Of a stretch of DNA of 7,786 nt, positions 6,559 to 7,786 are shown in pieces (the first letter of the stretch is position 1; each line of letters begins with the position of its first letter). The position numbers and the translations under genes were made by a program. The stretch lies in NCBI GenBank assembly GCA_012510325.1, contig JAAZIG010000087.1, forward strand, positions 1 through 7,786, written 5' to 3'. The notes under the pieces are model-generated. The model had not been told where the DNA came from. It saw nothing but the letters and a program-made list of their open reading frames with translations, and made no database searches. The DNA comes from Bacillota bacterium (GTDB lineage Bacteria; Bacillota; Dethiobacteria; DTU022).

Positions 6559-6956
6559 TCTTTCTGCTCCTCCGCCATTAAATAAAAAACACTTAAAATT
6601 GTGCTGGCCACCAGCAGACCGATCCCCAGATTGACCACCGAGATGATCCCCACACTGAACAGCTCCCCCGGCATGCCGGTCGGACCATGTTTGGTGGGCA
6701 ACAGGTACTTGATCGCTTCCATGAGACTGCCGAGGCCAATCAAAACCACGGCGATATCCAGCGGAAGGTAGCGAGAACGCTCTCGCCAGGGCAGATCGAA
6801 AATTAAAAGATAGAGCAGCGCTCCAAGACCGAGCACCACTCCGCCGGCGAAACCTCCGCCCGGGGAAAGATGACCGTGTGCCACAACGTAAAAACCGTAC
6901 ATCAACACCAGCAGCAATACGTACCGAAACACGGTCCTGGTAATTTCATCCTTCAA
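6555..6956 (-). CDS. mrpB: Na+/H+ antiporter subunit MrpB/MnhB
   Basis: A 133-residue MnhB-family protein with four hydrophobic segments (about 10-26, 36-54, 67-83 and 103-126). The hallmark HGHLSPGGGFAGG occupies 27-39, and a second conserved patch (GPTGMPGELFSVGIISVVNLGIG) starts near 91. In Mrp complexes MrpB packs with MrpC and the MrpA C-terminal segments near the sodium path. It is the first gene of the block. The start is TTG at 6956: an in-frame TAA lies upstream, no other start codon intervenes, and the next ATG is residue 19, inside TM1. A run of seven G ending 7 nt before the TTG is the only SD-like element. An ATG just upstream of that G-run is out of frame and soon stops. Confidence 0.95.
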   Translation of the reverse strand: MKDEITRTVFRYVLLLVLMYGFYVVAHGHLSPGGGFAGGVVLGLGALLYLLIFDLPWRERSRYLPLDIAVVLIGLGSLMEAIKYLLPTKHGPTGMPGELFSVGIISVVNLGIGLLVASTILSVFYLMAEEQKE

Positions 6957-7101
6957 TCGGCAACCCCCCCATTGTTAAGAAAATCCTGTACAGGTAATTA
7001 AAACTACACCTAAGGTATATTCTCTTCAGTCTTTCCTAATTCCTGCCTGCCCAAGATATTGGAACAGCATTAATATTCGAAATGTTGTAGAGAGTTGTGG
7101 T
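6957..7101 (-). promoter_or_regulatory. coaX-mrpB intergenic region, probable operon leader
   Basis: This 145-bp AT-richer stretch is the largest gap in the window and the likeliest place for an mrp promoter. No convincing sigma-A promoter stands out. The best spacing is TTCGAA (7081-7076), 17 nt, TATCTT (7058-7053), a weak match. Two short inverted repeats occur: CCTGTACAGG at 6985-6994 and ACCTAAGGT at 7008-7016, either of which could be an operator half-site. I see no hairpin followed by a T-run after coaX, so readthrough from coaX is possible. The region ends in seven G serving as the mrpB ribosome binding site. Confidence 0.4.
6964..6970 (-). promoter_or_regulatory. Poly-G ribosome binding site of mrpB
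   Basis: Seven consecutive G on the coding strand end 7 nt before the TTG of mrpB. It is an atypical SD but correctly placed, and no better purine tract exists between the in-frame TAA and the start. Confidence 0.5.
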
Positions 7102-7786
7102 TTATTGTCGCTGCGTCTTGGCGACGCCATCACCCTGTTTCTGCTGCCGGTAGATGATCCGCAGTCCCTCCAGGGTCAGAAGAGGGCTTACCCGGGCGAT
7201 GGTCTTCGACTCTCTGGCGATGAGGGAAGCAAAACCGCCCGTAGCCACAACCAGAGGCGGTGTGGGAAACTCTTCAGCCATCCGCTGAACAATTCCGTCC
7301 ACCTGTCCAACAAAACCGTAGATGATTCCTGACTGCAAACTGGCAATGGTGCTCCTGCCGATCACTGTAGGCGGACAGATCAGCTCCACCCGGGGCAGTT
7401 TAGCCGCTTTTTCAAAGAGAACCTCCACCGAGATGCCGATCCCCGGAGCGATGGCTCCTCCCAAATAGTGGCCCTCTCCGGAGATGGCGCAGAAGGTTGT
7501 CGCCGTCCCGAAGTCGACGATGATCAGGGGACCCCCGTAAAGAGTGTAGCCGGCGAGAGCGTTAACGATACGGTCTGCACCGAGCTCCCGGGGGTTGTCC
7601 AGCTGAATCTTCAGCCCCGTCTGCATATCGGGCCCGACCACCAGTGGCTTCACGGCGAAGTACTTTTGAGCCATCCGCTCGAGGGAATACATCAGCGGGG
7701 GCACCACCGAAGAGATGGCCACGGCGGAAATATGCTCCGCTGAAAGCCCGCTGTTGTGCAACAGGCTCTTGATGGTGATGCCTAGC
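7102..7786 (-). CDS. coaX: Type III pantothenate kinase, 5' end cut by window edge
   Basis: This cytoplasmic enzyme phosphorylates pantothenate with ATP, the first step of coenzyme A synthesis. The frame stays open to the right edge, giving 227 visible residues. CoaX proteins are usually about 255-260 aa, so about 30 N-terminal residues are missing, including the phosphate-binding DxGNT motif. Visible motifs, numbered from the first complete codon: SSVVPPL (25-31), ELGADR (67-72) with the presumed catalytic Asp, DFGTATT (91-97), GGAIAPG (109-115), TGG (182-184) and LEGL (205-208). All belong to the acetate/sugar kinase fold of CoaX. A TTG at 7761 should not be taken as the start, because coding similarity continues upstream of it (LGITIKSLL). 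Other CoaX enzymes need K+ or NH4+ for activity. It lies 145 bp upstream of mrpB on the same strand. Confidence 0.97.
   Translation of the reverse strand, partial: LGITIKSLLHNSGLSAEHISAVAISSVVPPLMYSLERMAQKYFAVKPLVVGPDMQTGLKIQLDNPRELGADRIVNALAGYTLYGGPLIIVDFGTATTFCAISGEGHYLGGAIAPGIGISVEVLFEKAAKLPRVELICPPTVIGRSTIASLQSGIIYGFVGQVDGIVQRMAEEFPTPPLVVATGGFASLIARESKTIARVSPLLTLEGLRIIYRQQKQGDGVAKTQRQ

Noticed and set aside
7053..7081. TTCGAA-17 nt-TATCTT as a sigma-A promoter for mrp
   Set aside because: Spacing fits but the -35 matches only half the consensus and the -10 four of six; mentioned only as a weak candidate and not annotated as a promoter.

Overview
The window is a single minus-strand gene block, read from the right end to the left. 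It encodes a membrane cation/proton antiporter of the Mrp/Mnh type, in the split arrangement found in complex I-related modules such as Mbh. The 3' part of a pantothenate kinase gene (coaX) lies upstream. I found no mobile elements, RNA genes, CRISPR arrays or plus-strand genes. The type III (CoaX) kinase, strong purine-rich Shine-Dalgarno (SD) sequences, frequent TTG/GTG starts and the free-standing MbhD/MbhE-like pieces suggest an anaerobic Gram-positive bacterium (Clostridia-like Firmicutes). That is inference; no marker here fixes the taxonomy.

Layout in transcription order: coaX (cut at its 5' end by the right edge); a 145-bp intergenic region with small palindromes and a run of seven G acting as ribosome binding site; mrpB, mrpC, mrpD, mrpE, mrpF, mrpG; mbhD-like (DUF4040 piece of the MrpA C-terminus); mbhE-like (the next piece of the MrpA C-terminus); a NuoL/MrpA-like antiporter subunit of 488 aa; and a third antiporter-like subunit (at least 479 aa) cut at its 3' end by the left edge. 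From mrpB to mbhE the genes overlap or are at most 26 bp apart. The two distal antiporter genes are preceded by 39- and 41-bp gaps. All are probably one operon.

How the parts work together: in Mrp complexes, MrpA and MrpD-type subunits each carry a proton channel built round a TM5 Glu and a TM7 Lys. MrpB, C, E, F and G and the MrpA C-terminal segments form the rest of the membrane assembly, where sodium exchange is thought to occur. Here MrpA is not one polypeptide: its C-terminal parts are two small genes, and its N-terminal channel role is probably taken by the 488-aa protein. One further antiporter subunit is added, giving three proton-channel modules. No hydrogenase, ferredoxin-binding or other redox subunit is visible, so the window alone cannot say whether this is a stand-alone secondary antiporter or the membrane arm of a redox-driven pump continuing past the left edge.
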